A stretch of 64,000 nt of DNA, taken from assembly GCA_036874045.1 (NCBI GenBank), contig CM072345.1, positions 15,158,001 to 15,222,000 of the forward strand. The letters are read 5' to 3'. The position numbers were made by a program, and so were the translations under genes. The notes under the pieces were generated by a model that was given only the letters and a program-made list of their open reading frames with translations, made no database searches and was not told the DNA's origin. Within the stretch, counting starts at the first letter, position 1. Every line of letters starts with the position of its first letter. The stretch is from Cymodocea nodosa. Its lineage: Eukaryota; Streptophyta; Magnoliopsida; Alismatales; Cymodoceaceae. This document shows positions 24,001-34,000 of the stretch, one piece after another.

Positions 24001-26075
24001 AGTCCACCATCAACTCCAGCACTAGCCTCACAACCCTCACTTGCACTACTCAAACCTTGTTCTCCTTTAATGACAAACACAAAGTGTACAAAGCCATTGT
24101 CACATCCTTCTTTCCCCTCATTGCCCTAGCCTCCAACAAGTTCACCAATGGTGGGATTGCTCCAAACAAATTAATTGTCATACAGAGGTCATCATTCTAG
24201 CACAAGAGGGAGCAAGTAGCATTCTCCCTAGCAATTGAGGACCCACCATTAAACATGGAGAACAATGATCAAATCACGCTTGCAGCAACAATGGGTCCTT
24301 TGTTCTTATCACAAAGGGAGCAATCGAGGATCATTGAGATGCCCTACTCTTGGAGTTGCTTATCAAAGGAGGAGACGAGAGCAATAAGGGGTTTATGAAA
24401 ATTGTTTGAAAATTGAGAAAATTGTTTGGTTTACAAAAATTGTTTGAAATTTGTATTTGAACTTGTATTAGGGTTTAAGAAAATTATGACACTTGTATTC
24501 AATAGCAAAAAATTGGTTACTGTTGCCAAAAGAATTTCACACATTTTTATTAAAGTAATAGAATTCATTTAGCCAATGAAAATTGACATTTCATTATAAA
24601 TTAATGATTATGGATAAATAATGATTATCGTATATAAGATTAATTGACATTCATTATTATTTTTACACATTACTGGTATTATAGATCAAGCTAATTATAC
24701 TAATATACAAATTAAAAATCAAAACTAATTGATTTGAATTTTGTTACTTTCTTAGGCATGCACAACACAAATTTCAAATTTTATCATTTTTCTACACATA
24801 CACAAACACTCAAATTTCAATTTTCTTCAAATTCCAAAAAATTTAATTTCTATCAATTTCTATTCTCTACTAAAATTCATTTTTTGATAGAGATTCCTTT
24901 CCATCAAATTTTGTGTGCACAAACAGATTCCTACACTTTTTCATGTGCTCTTCTTATTCACATATATGTCAATTGGTTTTCCCATTTTGGTTCTCTTCAT
25001 ATTTCTTCTTTATGTTTACAATTAAAGTCTTCCTTCTTTTCTTGCTTTTTGATAACTTTAAGTATTTGTTTTTGCATAGAGTAGCTAGAAGAAGGCGCCC
25101 ATAATAGAAATGTGCAAAATATAATATTGTATATTTCTATGATTTGTAGCTTAGTTATTATTTGATTATATTATCAAATAATTGAGTTAATGAAATTTTA
25201 TTTTCAGAGTATATATGCTTTACGTTTTTTTTATAATCTGTCACCTTGCTTCAATTAGGTTGTTGCCTCACCTCTTGCCACGGGCATAAGGAATAACACC
25301 TGACCATTGGCTTTTTCGATAATTACTTTGAGTTACCATTTTGAAAAACTAGTTATCATCTTTTATGTGATTTTTGAGAACTAATTTCTATATATAAATA
25401 GCAGTTTTAGAAACTTACCAGGAGAATGCACTCGCAGGACGAAACTTTCCTTGGCAATGTCCCAAACAGCCAGTGAGTTGTCGGTAAGCCCCAGAACAAC
25501 GTAAGAATCTCCCTGCAAGACACAACATAACGTAATTCAACAGAGAGAAAGGGGACTAGTTAACATGGGCCCGCACTCCGTACCTCGACGAACAAAGCGT
25601 CTAGGACCCAGTGATTGAATCTCGGTAGTCCACACTCGAGCACGAAATCAACAACCGGATTTCCATCCTCAGTGACTGCCTCTTCGGAGCCGGCACAAAC
25701 GCTAATGCGAAACAGCTTCACTCTCTTCTCTCCATAAACCGCAATTCTAGAAGCAGGACAGCCGCCGTCGCCTGCTATCCCATGAACTCGGATGCCGTCG
25801 AACACGTGGAACGAGTTCAACAGGTCCCCGGTCCCGATGTCGTAGACTAGAATCTCCGATCCCGTGCCTGATCAGAAGGAGATGACGAATTAAACCGAGA
25901 AATCACCGATGAGAGAGAGAGAGATGACAAGAGGGAAGGGGGAAATCTTACCGGCAAGGAGGAGAGGAAGGGATGAGGGATGGGACGGAGGGAACTGAAG
26001 GAATGCGAGCGCGGATATCTCCCCGAGATAGGAGCCAGCACGGAGACGCCATGAGTTGGTCTGCTTCCCCGCCAT
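1..26075 (-). CDS. WDR6: WD40-repeat protein, WDR6/TRM734-like (5' half, partial at left edge)
   Basis: Twelve exons on the minus strand join in frame at GT-AG borders: 26075-25952, 25867-25584, 25512-25419, 18759-18677, 16164-15959, 15825-15702, 15429-15347, 15239-15021, 11028-10663, 10579-10408, 483-295 and 215-1, about 719 codons. The protein begins MAGKQTNSWRLRAGSYLGEI, followed by repeated WD40 blades, for example LVSVSDDRSARVWS (exons 5-6), ARIWDCYISD (exon 6), CRLWGIDGKQLA (exon 7) and GTVKVWGLED (exon 10). Plant members of this family are roughly 1,300 residues, so about half lies outside the window. WDR6/Trm734 proteins act in the cytosol as partner of the FTSJ1/Trm7 methyltransferase for 2'-O-methylation of tRNA position 34; that role is family knowledge, not visible here. 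The start is the first ATG ahead of the conserved N-terminus. Introns 3, 8 and 10 are 6.7, 4.0 and 9.9 kb and full of transposon debris. Exon borders were read by eye. Confidence 0.9.
484..1254. other. Intronic, no gene seen
   Basis: Left part of intron 10 of the WDR6-like gene, up to the Harbinger-like element. AT-rich with A- and T-runs. The frames that stay open here are short and I see no family similarity. Confidence 0.6.
1255..1885 (-). mobile_element. PIF/Harbinger-like element with degenerate transposase tail
   Basis: About 631 bases flanked by TAA on both sides (1252-1254 and 1886-1888), the usual target duplication of PIF/Harbinger transposons. The ends are imperfect inverted repeats: left GGGCGTGTTAGTGCATGACG, right end reversed GGGGGGGTTAGTACCTGACG. 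Sub-terminal TGACGGAAA words recur in both arms. The middle has a minus-strand open stretch (1801-1565), then QEQRKEMADKMREDMIMAMW around 1560-1500, reminiscent of the C-terminal tail of ALP1/Harbinger nucleases. No DDE domain remains, so it is non-autonomous. It lies in intron 10 of the WDR6-like gene. Confidence 0.65.
1886..2719. other. Intronic, no gene seen
   Basis: Part of intron 10 of the WDR6-like gene. I see no protein similarity. The block at about 2240-2330 is less AT-rich than its surroundings and may be retroelement leader sequence, but I cannot assign it. Confidence 0.5.
2720..2835 (-). repeat. Probable copia-type LTR fragment (partner of 9514-9705)
   Basis: On the minus strand a polypurine-like AGCTTGAGAGTGGAG directly precedes a segment starting TGCTGTGACC. 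About 85 bases of it align with 9515-9605 at roughly two-thirds identity by eye (the matching parts include gtaactatacat and agtggactattgatacc). It reads as the 3' LTR of an old minus-strand copia element. Confidence 0.4.
3334..3945 (+). repeat. Direct tandem repeat, period about 377
   Basis: The segment 3334-3556 recurs at 3711-3945: caccaatct, pyrimidine tract, aatccttgcaaattcatt, ttgtatcaatgttg, tctacaat, catgtatccttg, a T-rich stretch, and finally tttgaatt(a/g)gcatgaat. Words of the form cat(g)catccttgca also recur up to 4000. It lies upstream of gypsy coding debris, so it is probably the repetitive LTR or leader of that element. Confidence 0.65.
4370..8620 (+). mobile_element. Ty3/gypsy retrotransposon remnant (gag to protease)
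   Basis: A degenerate plus-strand element, antisense to the host gene. Near 4378 ggtgactccgtc resembles the sequence that follows the 5' LTR in several plant gypsy families. 4943-5554 is a Gln/Ser-rich open frame. From about 5577 to 6180 the broken frame encodes a retrotransposon gag domain (FKMSNFSRYDGTNCPVTHLK, then LSWFTNLDISS, ASESFNRYVGR). 7120-7310 resembles the C-x-x-H region that follows gag (CDYHRTNKHSTNNCNSLKQV). 8238-8603 is an aspartic-protease-like domain with LITLIDNKARLNLCPL and the end CSFNLLLGRS; the catalytic D-x-G is changed to D-N-K. Stops and frameshifts occur throughout and no RT or integrase was found, so it is dead. Confidence 0.75.
8826..8926 (-). repeat. Inverted copy of part of the 3.5-kb repeat
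   Basis: Read on the minus strand, this block (gaattagcatgaatcattg, attcatttta, catcttcattct, catggatttgc) matches plus-strand 3525-3605. The gypsy debris is therefore bracketed by related sequence in opposite orientation. Confidence 0.55.
9001..9210 (+). repeat. Degenerate tattcattcatgcatg repeat
   Basis: About 130 bases (9068-9195) consist of imperfect (t)cattcatgcatgcatcc and actcattcatgcat units. The short frames open across it translate to His/Ser/Cys-rich repeats and are not credible proteins. Confidence 0.5.
9514..9705 (-). repeat. Probable copia-type LTR with adjacent primer-binding site, minus strand
   Basis: On the minus strand the block ends in ...ttttgca and is followed by TGGTATCATATCC (9514-9502), close to the plant copia primer-binding site TGGTATCAGAGC that pairs with initiator tRNA-Met. 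The LTR-like part resembles 2720-2835. It would be the 5' LTR of a minus-strand element whose interior extends left over the gypsy remnant. Confidence 0.4.
9706..10407. other. Intronic, no gene seen
   Basis: Right end of intron 10 of the WDR6-like gene. No coding similarity, and opposing short open frames overlap each other. It ends at the donor after exon 10 (minus strand, 10407-10406). Confidence 0.6.
11029..11942. other. Intronic, no recognisable gene
   Basis: Part of intron 8 of the WDR6-like gene. A minus-strand open stretch at 11675-11512 is Lys/Asp-rich but does not join exons 8 and 9 in frame and is not part of the WD40 protein. Nothing else recognised. Confidence 0.5.
11943..14439 (+). 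mobile_element. Degenerate Ty1/copia element with LTRs, gag remnant and nested LINE piece
   Basis: 5' LTR about 11943-12053 and 3' LTR about 14316-14439 share taataagttagt, a(t)ggatatccccat-like blocks and tatatgtaacccactcc. The 5' LTR is followed by tgataccagagtacc, a degraded initiator-Met primer site. The 3' LTR is preceded by the polypurine tract aacttaagagagag. The interior holds a copia gag remnant (12570-13045: LTDNSYPLWSKAFQTFLGAH, later HDYYSSLQALLDELEIYQPF) with stops. Pol is missing; in its place lies a minus-strand LINE endonuclease fragment. I found no clear target duplication. It lies antisense within intron 8 of the WDR6-like gene. Confidence 0.7.
13480..13930 (-). mobile_element. 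LINE (L1-type) endonuclease-domain fragment
   Basis: Minus-strand frames read RLVIWNIGTLM, then LVDIMIRRKMIILCLLEIKW, then IMADTSFKNEVAELIMIEDR with IVKKLVMENEITNIISVYTP. This is the order of the plant LINE APE-type endonuclease domain (WNIGTL, E-x-K-W, ISAYAPQ). A frameshift and stops make it non-functional. It sits inside the copia element at 11943-14439. Confidence 0.7.
14440..15020. other. Intronic, no gene seen
   Basis: Intron 8 of the WDR6-like gene between the copia element and exon 8. No open frame of note and no similarity recognised. Confidence 0.6.
16310..16460 (+). repeat. Possible tRNA-derived SINE
   Basis: Contains ctcaagtggttagggg followed by gggttcaattccccactc. These are spaced like a polymerase III A-box-like word and a B box (GGTTCRANNCC). 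The opposite strand also has a B-box-like gggatcaagtctc. No clear tail or target duplication was found, so this is tentative. Confidence 0.3.
16461..18676. other. Intron 4 of the WDR6-like gene, otherwise empty
   Basis: Apart from the LINE fragment at 17255-17560 I see AT-rich sequence without coding similarity. Two near-copies of aataatgttttata(a/g)(c/t)aatgaca occur at about 18207 and 18250, a short local duplication. Confidence 0.5.
17255..17560 (-). mobile_element. LINE ORF2 C-terminal fragment
   Basis: The minus-strand reading gives IRDKLKNDVIRNRAGVALID, then DKIKENSVRWFGLYPRRLRN (after a frameshift), VRKEELVSEEIKKIKGKS, LTKDLTIDRN and VDPM-stop-WDY. This matches the conserved end of plant LINE ORF2 (ENRLRWFGHV...RRP...VR...; VADP-stop-WDKA). 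It lies in intron 4 of the WDR6-like gene. Confidence 0.7.
18760..20557. other. Intron 3 (left part), no gene recognised
   Basis: AT-rich. A tttttgcatg/tttttgtatg ctccata repeat occurs at 19030-19120. Open frames at 19644-19991 lie on both strands over the same bases and match nothing I know. It ends at the copia target site tgctt (20553-20557). Confidence 0.5.
20558..20689 (+). repeat. 5' LTR of the copia element
   Basis: 132 bases from tgttagtgttctat to ctttctaaca. It contains ggatccttatacggatcc (a near-palindrome) and a short tatatata run that may serve as TATA box. The 3' LTR differs mainly by a longer AT run. Confidence 0.85.
23534..23675 (+). repeat. 3' LTR of the copia element
   Basis: 142 bases. 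Nearly identical to the 5' LTR except for an expanded (AT)n tract at 23590-23614 and one fewer tcctttc unit. It follows the polypurine tract directly. Confidence 0.85.
23694..24115 (+). repeat. Tandem duplication, period 219 bases
   Basis: 23694-23912 is repeated at 23913-24115 (ctcattctcc, aaccacactaaa(g)gaatgaaaccctct, ccaccatcaactc, gacaaacacaaagtgta). The period is a multiple of three and one frame stays open through most of both copies with a single TGA at the junction. It looks like a decayed protein-coding repeat of unknown origin, directly after the copia element. Confidence 0.7.
24116..25418. other. Intron 3 (right part), no gene seen
   Basis: Very AT-rich from about 24400 on. A Phe/Ser-rich open frame at 24734-25084 is what T-rich DNA gives by chance. 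No similarity recognised. Confidence 0.55.
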
Positions 26076-28040
26076 GGACAGGGTGCCGTGTCTGCGGTTG
26101 GAACGGAACCGTGGGGTTTTTGAGAAGGGTTTTAGGATGTTGCGCTGACCGGGTTTAGGATCCTGGGACCGGAGCCCCGAATATCCGCTGGAGTATAATT
26201 AAGGAGAAATTATTTTCGGATGATACTCATATTTTTATCTTTAAAAAGTTATTATTACAACAATAACAACAACAGTTGTAGTCTTATTACATGAGTTTGA
26301 TCAGGTGAATTTTTTTTTTTCAAGCATTTATATCTATTATCAATTTTTTTGATTAAAACTTTTCTTATAATTTTAATTAGCCTAGTATTTTTCAAGTCTG
26401 CTACTATTTCTTCTAATTTCTTATACACTAATTAATTTTTCGCGTATATTTCATCGGCTCCAGTGAATGTAATCAAACCACCCAACCGATTTATTAAAAA
26501 TATATTATTATTTACCGCTAACAAATTTTATCCTTATTTTTAAATAGATGGTAAAGATGCATTCCACACGTGCAGCGAGCTGCGACATACCACCACGTCT
26601 GTCATGCAACATGTTCGACGATTGTAACTAGCCAGCGTAAAGTATGTCAATCCTGGGGTGCATGGGTTATCTTTGCACGTAAATACTTTAACTATCGATC
26701 TAAAAGGTTCTATATATGAGACTATGATCACATCCTTCTCCATCCTTTTGTATCCTTCCTCCCTCTACTCTCTCGAGTCTCAACATACACAAATGGATGA
26801 ACTCAGGTACATGACCTTCTTGAGAAGAGAAAATGAGGAAAGAAAACTAAAAATTTTGAGACGCACGACCCATTCATCGTCGTCCTTACCTGCATTCAAT
26901 CGCACGCTCATTCGTCGTAACCCTTCATGCAACCATTCACCCTTGCCCTCACATGTATTTTGTTGTGTTTCTCTTTTTTGGTATGTCGACAACTGATGGA
27001 TCCCTTTTATCTTTCGAAATGTCGAAAGGAGATTCGATACATTAAAAGGATTTGAGTAAATAGAAAGAGAAGAGGAGGACATAACCATCCAAAAATTTAA
27101 TGATTCATTTTCAATGATTTCAAAAATGATTAATGAAATTTCATTTTAATATTTATACTTCGTTAAACTCAATAAATAATGTATGATAAATTTCTTTAAA
27201 TTTTATTAAATTCTTAAACATACACAAACATTCGTTTATAATTTATCTAACTTTTTTTTCTTAATTTTTCCTTACTTTCACCTTCATTCTTGTCAAATTC
27301 CAATTAAACAAACGAAACCTTCAAGTGAAAATTACAAGGGGATGTTTCGGCCCTAAAAGATATCCCAATTAAAAAGATTTAATGAAATCAGTTTGAATTT
27401 GAATACTTCAATGGATAGACCATTAGTCGAAAACATTACAGTGAGAAGTACCGCACTAGACAACTCAATGGAACAAATGTTTCCTTTTTGACAAAAAATA
27501 ATTTCAGTATCGTGATACTTATGCCTATATTCCTAAGAAAATGTGTTTATCAACAAATGCATAAATTAATTTTCATTGCTCTCGTCGGTCGAAGAGAACA
27601 TTTTCCATTCCACTTCCACGAACGAAGCACAAATTGGGATCGTTTTCTCATAAATTAATTCGACGGGTGGTCGCAAAAGATGCATGATGGAGGGAGTAAT
27701 GCCGCTATTATTTCTCCGTACAAACAATACAACATCAACCGCTCAGCATGCTTCGTGGTTCAGTTAACGAAATATTTTACGGTAGGTCATACTGAACACA
27801 AGGAAATGAACGCAAACACATTTGGTTGCGAGGAGTGATCTTTATAACAGGGAAATGTTTCCAAGCCCTAGAACCCACTACAGGAAACACATGCTCAAAT
27901 GCATAAAACACGCGTCGCCCTTCAACAAAGCAAGTCGATATGAAAAAGAGAGAGAGAGAGATTTGGCAGTGAGTGTCTGCACATTTTACGTGAAACGATC
28001 CAATCTTAGGACAAGCAGATAGGTTTTGGATATGCTACAA
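26076..28040. other. Intergenic: WDR6-like promoter and E1 3' region
   Basis: The 1.97 kb between the start of the WDR6-like gene and the stop of the E1 gene, both on the minus strand. It should hold the promoter of the first and the 3' UTR of the second. A (GA)n tract lies at 27947-27961. Open frames at 26540-27088 overlap on both strands and match nothing known. No convincing TATA box was identified. Confidence 0.5.
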
Positions 28041-31000
28041 TTACCTGAAGTATATGGATACGAGGGGAATGTCGATGTCATTGTCATCGTCATCCTCGCA
28101 GGCGACAACGACGTCTAGGTGATTCCTGTACGGGGGAATATCAATCTTAGCAACCTCCTTTGCCACATCTACAACCTTCCTGTCCATCCTATCCCTGTGC
28201 CTGGGAAACATGCTGTTGTAGAGCAAGGAGGCACCACACGAGATGCTGTATGCACTCAGCCCCTTGTTCTTCAACCATCGGAGGAGCTCCCTCAATGTGA
28301 GGTTCTCTCTGATGGTCCAACGATCCCAGACGGTCCACTTCATATCTTGATGTTTGATTACTTTTGGTGGTACCGGCTCGGCAATGGAGAATAGAGGAAG
28401 GGCCAGGTTCACAAACGTGTTTCGGTAATCATTTACCTGGTGCCCACCTGCAATGACCTTGTACAGTTCCAAACAAACAAGTCCCGTAGCCATTGCAGTA
28501 GATGTTGCAATAGCAGGGATTATTCGGCCAGCAATGAACTTGGCCTTCAACTTATCAACTTCTTGAACGCCATAATTCCTTGCACGCATGTTAGCCAACC
28601 CCGAAATGAAGTCCATGTGGAAGTTTGTGTCGTCATCCTGTGAGATAAAATTAGTATCACACAAAAGTAAGATAATGATAAAATACGTTAACGAAACCAA
28701 AGATAATAATATACATAACCTATGTATCTAAATCTCAATATAATTATCTTTAATTGCGTGGTGTGTGATACAGTCATAGATAGAGTATACTCGAAGAAAA
28801 GTTCACTGGGAAATAGCATATTATCAAAAGTCGAAATTTGGATTACAAAGATGTTTTATCAAGAAAACTAGATATATCACCTTTTCAAATTGAATTGGCT
28901 TCATCCGGTACCCTTGTGGCAACTTCTTGGCACAAACCTCCAGTTTTGTGATCAGCTCCTTGATTACAGCATCATCATCATCACCAGAAGCAGCTGAGAG
29001 ACTTGTGGCCTTCTCATCTGTGACAATCTTCACACCTTCCACTGGCTGGAAATCAGGAACTATCACTGCCTCAACAGAATCAACAAATTTTGATGGATCT
29101 GTTGCCCAGTGAGGAATGGCAATTCCAAAAGATTCAGCACGTAGAATTGACCCAGCCATGACAAAGTTAAGATGAGTGGTATCCTCAGCTGAGAACTGCA
29201 ATGGCCTTGGGAAGCGCTTGGGTGCGGTCCAAAATGGTGTACCAGTGCTAGTTATAGAATCCTCAGGAAAAGTGAATGTTAGTTGCTTTACACGATTTGA
29301 GAAGTAGTCTTCAAAACTGGAAAAAAAGAGACAACAAAGTTAATCTTAACTGTTAATAATGACAAATGTAGTTGACATATCCTCCTTCACAATTGTCATT
29401 TCTCAATTCCACAAAGAAAAAAACTTAGGAAGTAAAATAACTTGAAAGCACTGGCAATAGAAAAAAAGCTTCAGAAATTACCTCAACCGGGCCCAAATAA
29501 CACAATCTTGAAATGTTACACATTTCTCCTTATCAAGGCATTCTAAAACACGTTCAAGAATATCTCTAGTTTGTGCATCACCAGCATTTCTCATAGAACA
29601 TGTATACTCAGTTGGGTTTGACAGGAAACTATTTACTTCGGTGGGTATCTTCTCAAGTAAACCCTCAAATTCAGAACGAGCCCATGTAAGGCAATGATCA
29701 ATATTGTGAGGGAAGGAATGAAGAGTGCACATTGGTGCCTGTTTCTCAGGTGGATCTCTTGATGCACCGTAATTCTCTGTCAGATGAGGTATAACCATTT
29801 GTGTATTGCACTTCGCACCAAGAGTTCCAGATTCCAGAAGTGGCTTTTGAAAATATAAGCACTTCTGATCTATGTACATTCTTGCATTAACATTGTCCAG
29901 TGCATTAATAACTACATTCAGATTCTCCCAGAAAGAGTCATCAAAAACATTTTCCGTCTCCAGGCATGCTCGAGTTTGAAGGGCTTCTATGTGAAGATTG
30001 GGATTTATTGTGCTAGCAGAAGATGCGGCAACAGTGGATTTTGCCTGACCAATATTCCAATCACGAAAGAGGAACTGACGACTAAGATTGCTCTTCTCAA
30101 TAACATCATCATCTGTTATTGTCAATTTCCCGTGTTGACTGCAGCCTACTCCCATCAAGGCAAGGTTCTTTAAGAACTCACACCCAAGGGCTCCAGAACC
30201 TACCACAAAAACCTTAGCTTCTTCCAGTATTTTCTGAAGTTTGTTTCCAAACACAGAAATTTGTGCATCATATCGACTGTTCTGTGGCTCCAAATCACTG
30301 GGCCCTAATGGTGCAGTAGGAAGAGACTCTATAGAATCAAAGTAGAAGAACTGGCGCAAATACAAAAACAAATCATCAAAATTAAGACTTTTGCTTTGAA
30401 AATGAAGGACAACAATTACCACACAAATTGAATAAAATTTCTTCCAAGTTACGTTGCAATGTTAAACAAACTAGATCACACTAAAAACTCACCTGAAATA
30501 AAGGATGAAACTTTCCAGAGCATGCTTTCACAACCTCTTGACCAACAATTCCACCAAACATTGCAGCCATTGGATTCAAAATTGCTCTGGAACCATTAGT
30601 AAAATGACGTAAAATTTTTTCATTAATTTGTTCTAATTTCTCATTCCCCATGTTCTCATTGATCTTAGTAGTTAAGTCTATCATTCTATCAATATCATCC
30701 TCTAAACCAGCAGCAGGAAAACGTCCCATTTCTTGAATGAATCTATCCAAAGCTTGAAATGCAAGATGCAATAATGGTGGATGGTCAAACTTGGAATAAT
30801 CACCCAACAGAAATTCCCCAGGATCCTTAAGTGCATCCTTTAAAGATTTGAATTGTAAGACCTTAGGTTGCTTAACCTGTGTAACTATACCGCCTGCCTT
30901 GTAAAAACCAAAATTTGATGTATCCTCCTCAAGAAAAAAGGAGTACGGTCTTGCATTCTTAACTTTTCTAGGTTTTCCATCATTTAACTCAGTCATACCC

Positions 31001-34000
31001 CGCACTTCAGAAAACACAACAAGATCTCCATCCTGAAACTCAAGGCGCTCATCATCAACACACGTTACCAGTGCAAGTTTGTCATTGCTGATAGATGCTA
31101 CGATACCTGTATGTGGTTCCTCACCATCAACATCGTGTATGGTGAAGTCAGGTCCAAAGTCGCAAAATACACTACCAAAAAGTCCCCGGACCTCAGATTT
31201 GATGAAGGAAATTGGAGGTTTCTGTTTACGACAGTATTCATCAAACTCAATTGCTTTTTCCAAGCCAACATCTGTAAAAACCACAGCCTGCAGCATAGAG
31301 AAATTATATCAAAATGTTAAATTAGCAATGAACCAATTAAACAGTCAACTGGAAAAATATAAGACAGAAAATCTGCCAAAATTTTCTACATTATTAAAGA
31401 TATTTGCAACACACTTTTATACAAGATTGCTACAATATTTCATAACTTGATCACTCCTTTATACTAATATCAAACAGTCTGCAAACTCATCTATAGAGAT
31501 CTATGATTCTCAGTCCTTGCTAAGGTGATAACATTTAGTACTACTCATTCATAGCTTCATTTTCTTTGAGTTAATGATATTCCAACTATACTGGCACTTA
31601 CAAAACTGAAAAATCATATTAGTCGGGTAGTAGGAGAATTGAAGAACAAAGACCCATCTGAAATCCCATACCCCTTCATTCGGCAAAGAAATGAACCTTG
31701 CTTGCAAACAGATTAAAATTCCCTAGCACATCAATTTTGATGAACACCATTTTTGGCAACATTCCTTGGTTAACCAAAAGACAATTGAATGGGCAATCAA
31801 TACTGTAAAATAGCAAGGCAAAAGCATCACCAGTGGATCATATGGAATGTTTTCAAAACTCAACCCAAGGTAACAAAAATGTAAGGGGTTCAACATAACA
31901 GAAACAAATAAATATGGTACATAGAGTAGATAGTTGAAACAGGATGCACATTACAAGCACAGAAAACAACCATGGGCCTATCATACCTGAAACTCAGAAA
32001 GCTGTTCTTTGGTCAACTCTGTTGTTAGTGTAGAAAGAGCCACTGCATTGTTGAGTTCCTGCAGCTTCTGGATGCAACTAACAGCCCGGTTTTTACCAAC
32101 ATCATTCTCTGAAAGGAAAAAGTTGCTTGACAGATCCCAATGATGTACATCCCTTTCATCATGTAGGGTGACTGATTTGACACCCGCAAGAACAAGATTC
32201 TTAGCTGCATCGTAGAGTGAGAAACTGAACTCAAACCAATGATCACAAATTGAAGATCAAAATGGAAATAAACAGAAGAAAAAAAATATCAAATGTGATT
32301 TCAATATTTCAGATTGTGACAAATTTCATGTGCACATAAGTTTATTCCCACATTACTTAATTTGTATTTATCTTCTCAATGTGGCATATAGAGATTTTAT
32401 GTTTATCAATGAAGTCATTCAACTTCCACCCATTTCTCGTGTTCTCATGTAGCATTAGAACTTAGGTTTTAAAAGTGCAAAAAGTATCAAATATCCAAGT
32501 ATGGAAAAAGAAAACACTAACCACCACTCTCCTTTTGACCACCAATGACCTAGCTTCTAGGTCATCAATGCCCTCCTATGTCTATGCCCTTCTTCTACCA
32601 TTGGCTCCGCACCTATATTCCTTCCTCCTCTATCTTGCCCATCATGGCAGCACCAATACTACCCCTAGCCTCCACCACTACCAATTCCTCTTTTGTTGTT
32701 GCACCAATAATAACTACACCTAGGATGTCACTACCACCACAGGTCTCCCTTCCTCCAACAGTCATGGGTAGGTGTAGCCTCCTTTGGATCTCTCTCTCTA
32801 GCTGATGCCACTATCACTTGCATTGAAAACACCGTCACACACCACTCTAACCATCTCTAGTAGTCTTGTTGACCTTGTCAACCCTCTTCTTGCTTCAGTG
32901 ATGGGTTCACTGAAAAAGAAAAGAAAAAAGGAGAGAAAGGAAGAGAGAGAAAAACAAGAAAGGAGAAAAATTATGTAAAAAATAAAAATGATGGAAGTAT
33001 AAAAAAAAATCACAAAAAATTTATGAGGGTAAATCACATCTATCTACTTCCTTCCTAAGGATATCTATTTCACTACATTAGATTGTGTCATTTGATGGTT
33101 AATTCATTATTGTTGATATAGTTCTTCCTAGACTTATCTCAAATTATTCTTTTTACTACTACTTTTTCCACAACAACCATTACTACCTTTTGCTACTACT
33201 ACTATTACAACTTATTTTTTATATTTCTTTATGTATTTATTGTTTTCTTCGATGTTTAAGTTTATTGAATTTTTTAAGTCTCTTGCAAATTAGATGCTCC
33301 AACTTGAGGGAGAGTGTGAGAATTATTATGTGTATGTGAGTTTAGTTTCACATTGTTTGATTTGTATTTATCTCCTTTATGTAGAATACATATAGAAGTC
33401 TTATTTTGTTAATGAAAGCATTCAACTTCCACCCATTTCTTGTATTCTCACATATATAATATTCAATACAAATTACGTAAGATGACTTGTTGCACATCGT
33501 GCAATTTAATTGTGTGAGAGAGAGATTCGCATCACTACAACCCAAAAGCATAATTGCATTATTGTTACATTGATGACATGAATTCTGACGTTACTAAGCA
33601 TCAATACACCAAGAAATTTAACAAGGGCCTATTAGTTGGTTGCTCACCCCCCATCTAAAAAATAAGACAAATGTATAATCCATTTTCTTATTATTCTAAA
33701 TTGATATTATGCAATTATGTGATTCAAAAACTATTTAAACACTAGGATTGAAATGTTTACATAATATTGAAATATATTGAAAACAACAAGATAACAACAA
33801 ACTGTTGTGAGATAAGACCATCAAAATAAAAGTTACCAACAAACAATCTAAAATGCATATATTAATATTTAGTATAGACTCCGGATTTATCCATATAAAA
33901 TCAGGATCCAAGAAAGATCCAATTAAGCAAATACAATCTGAGGATTGTAAACTGTGTGAGAAAGGAAGGCAGAGATGTCTAGTGACATTCTGATTCAAAT

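Noticed and set aside
32475..32805. Open frames inside the TRIM-like element as gag
   Set aside because: Ser/Thr/Pro-rich translation from CT-rich DNA with no gag or zinc-knuckle pattern.
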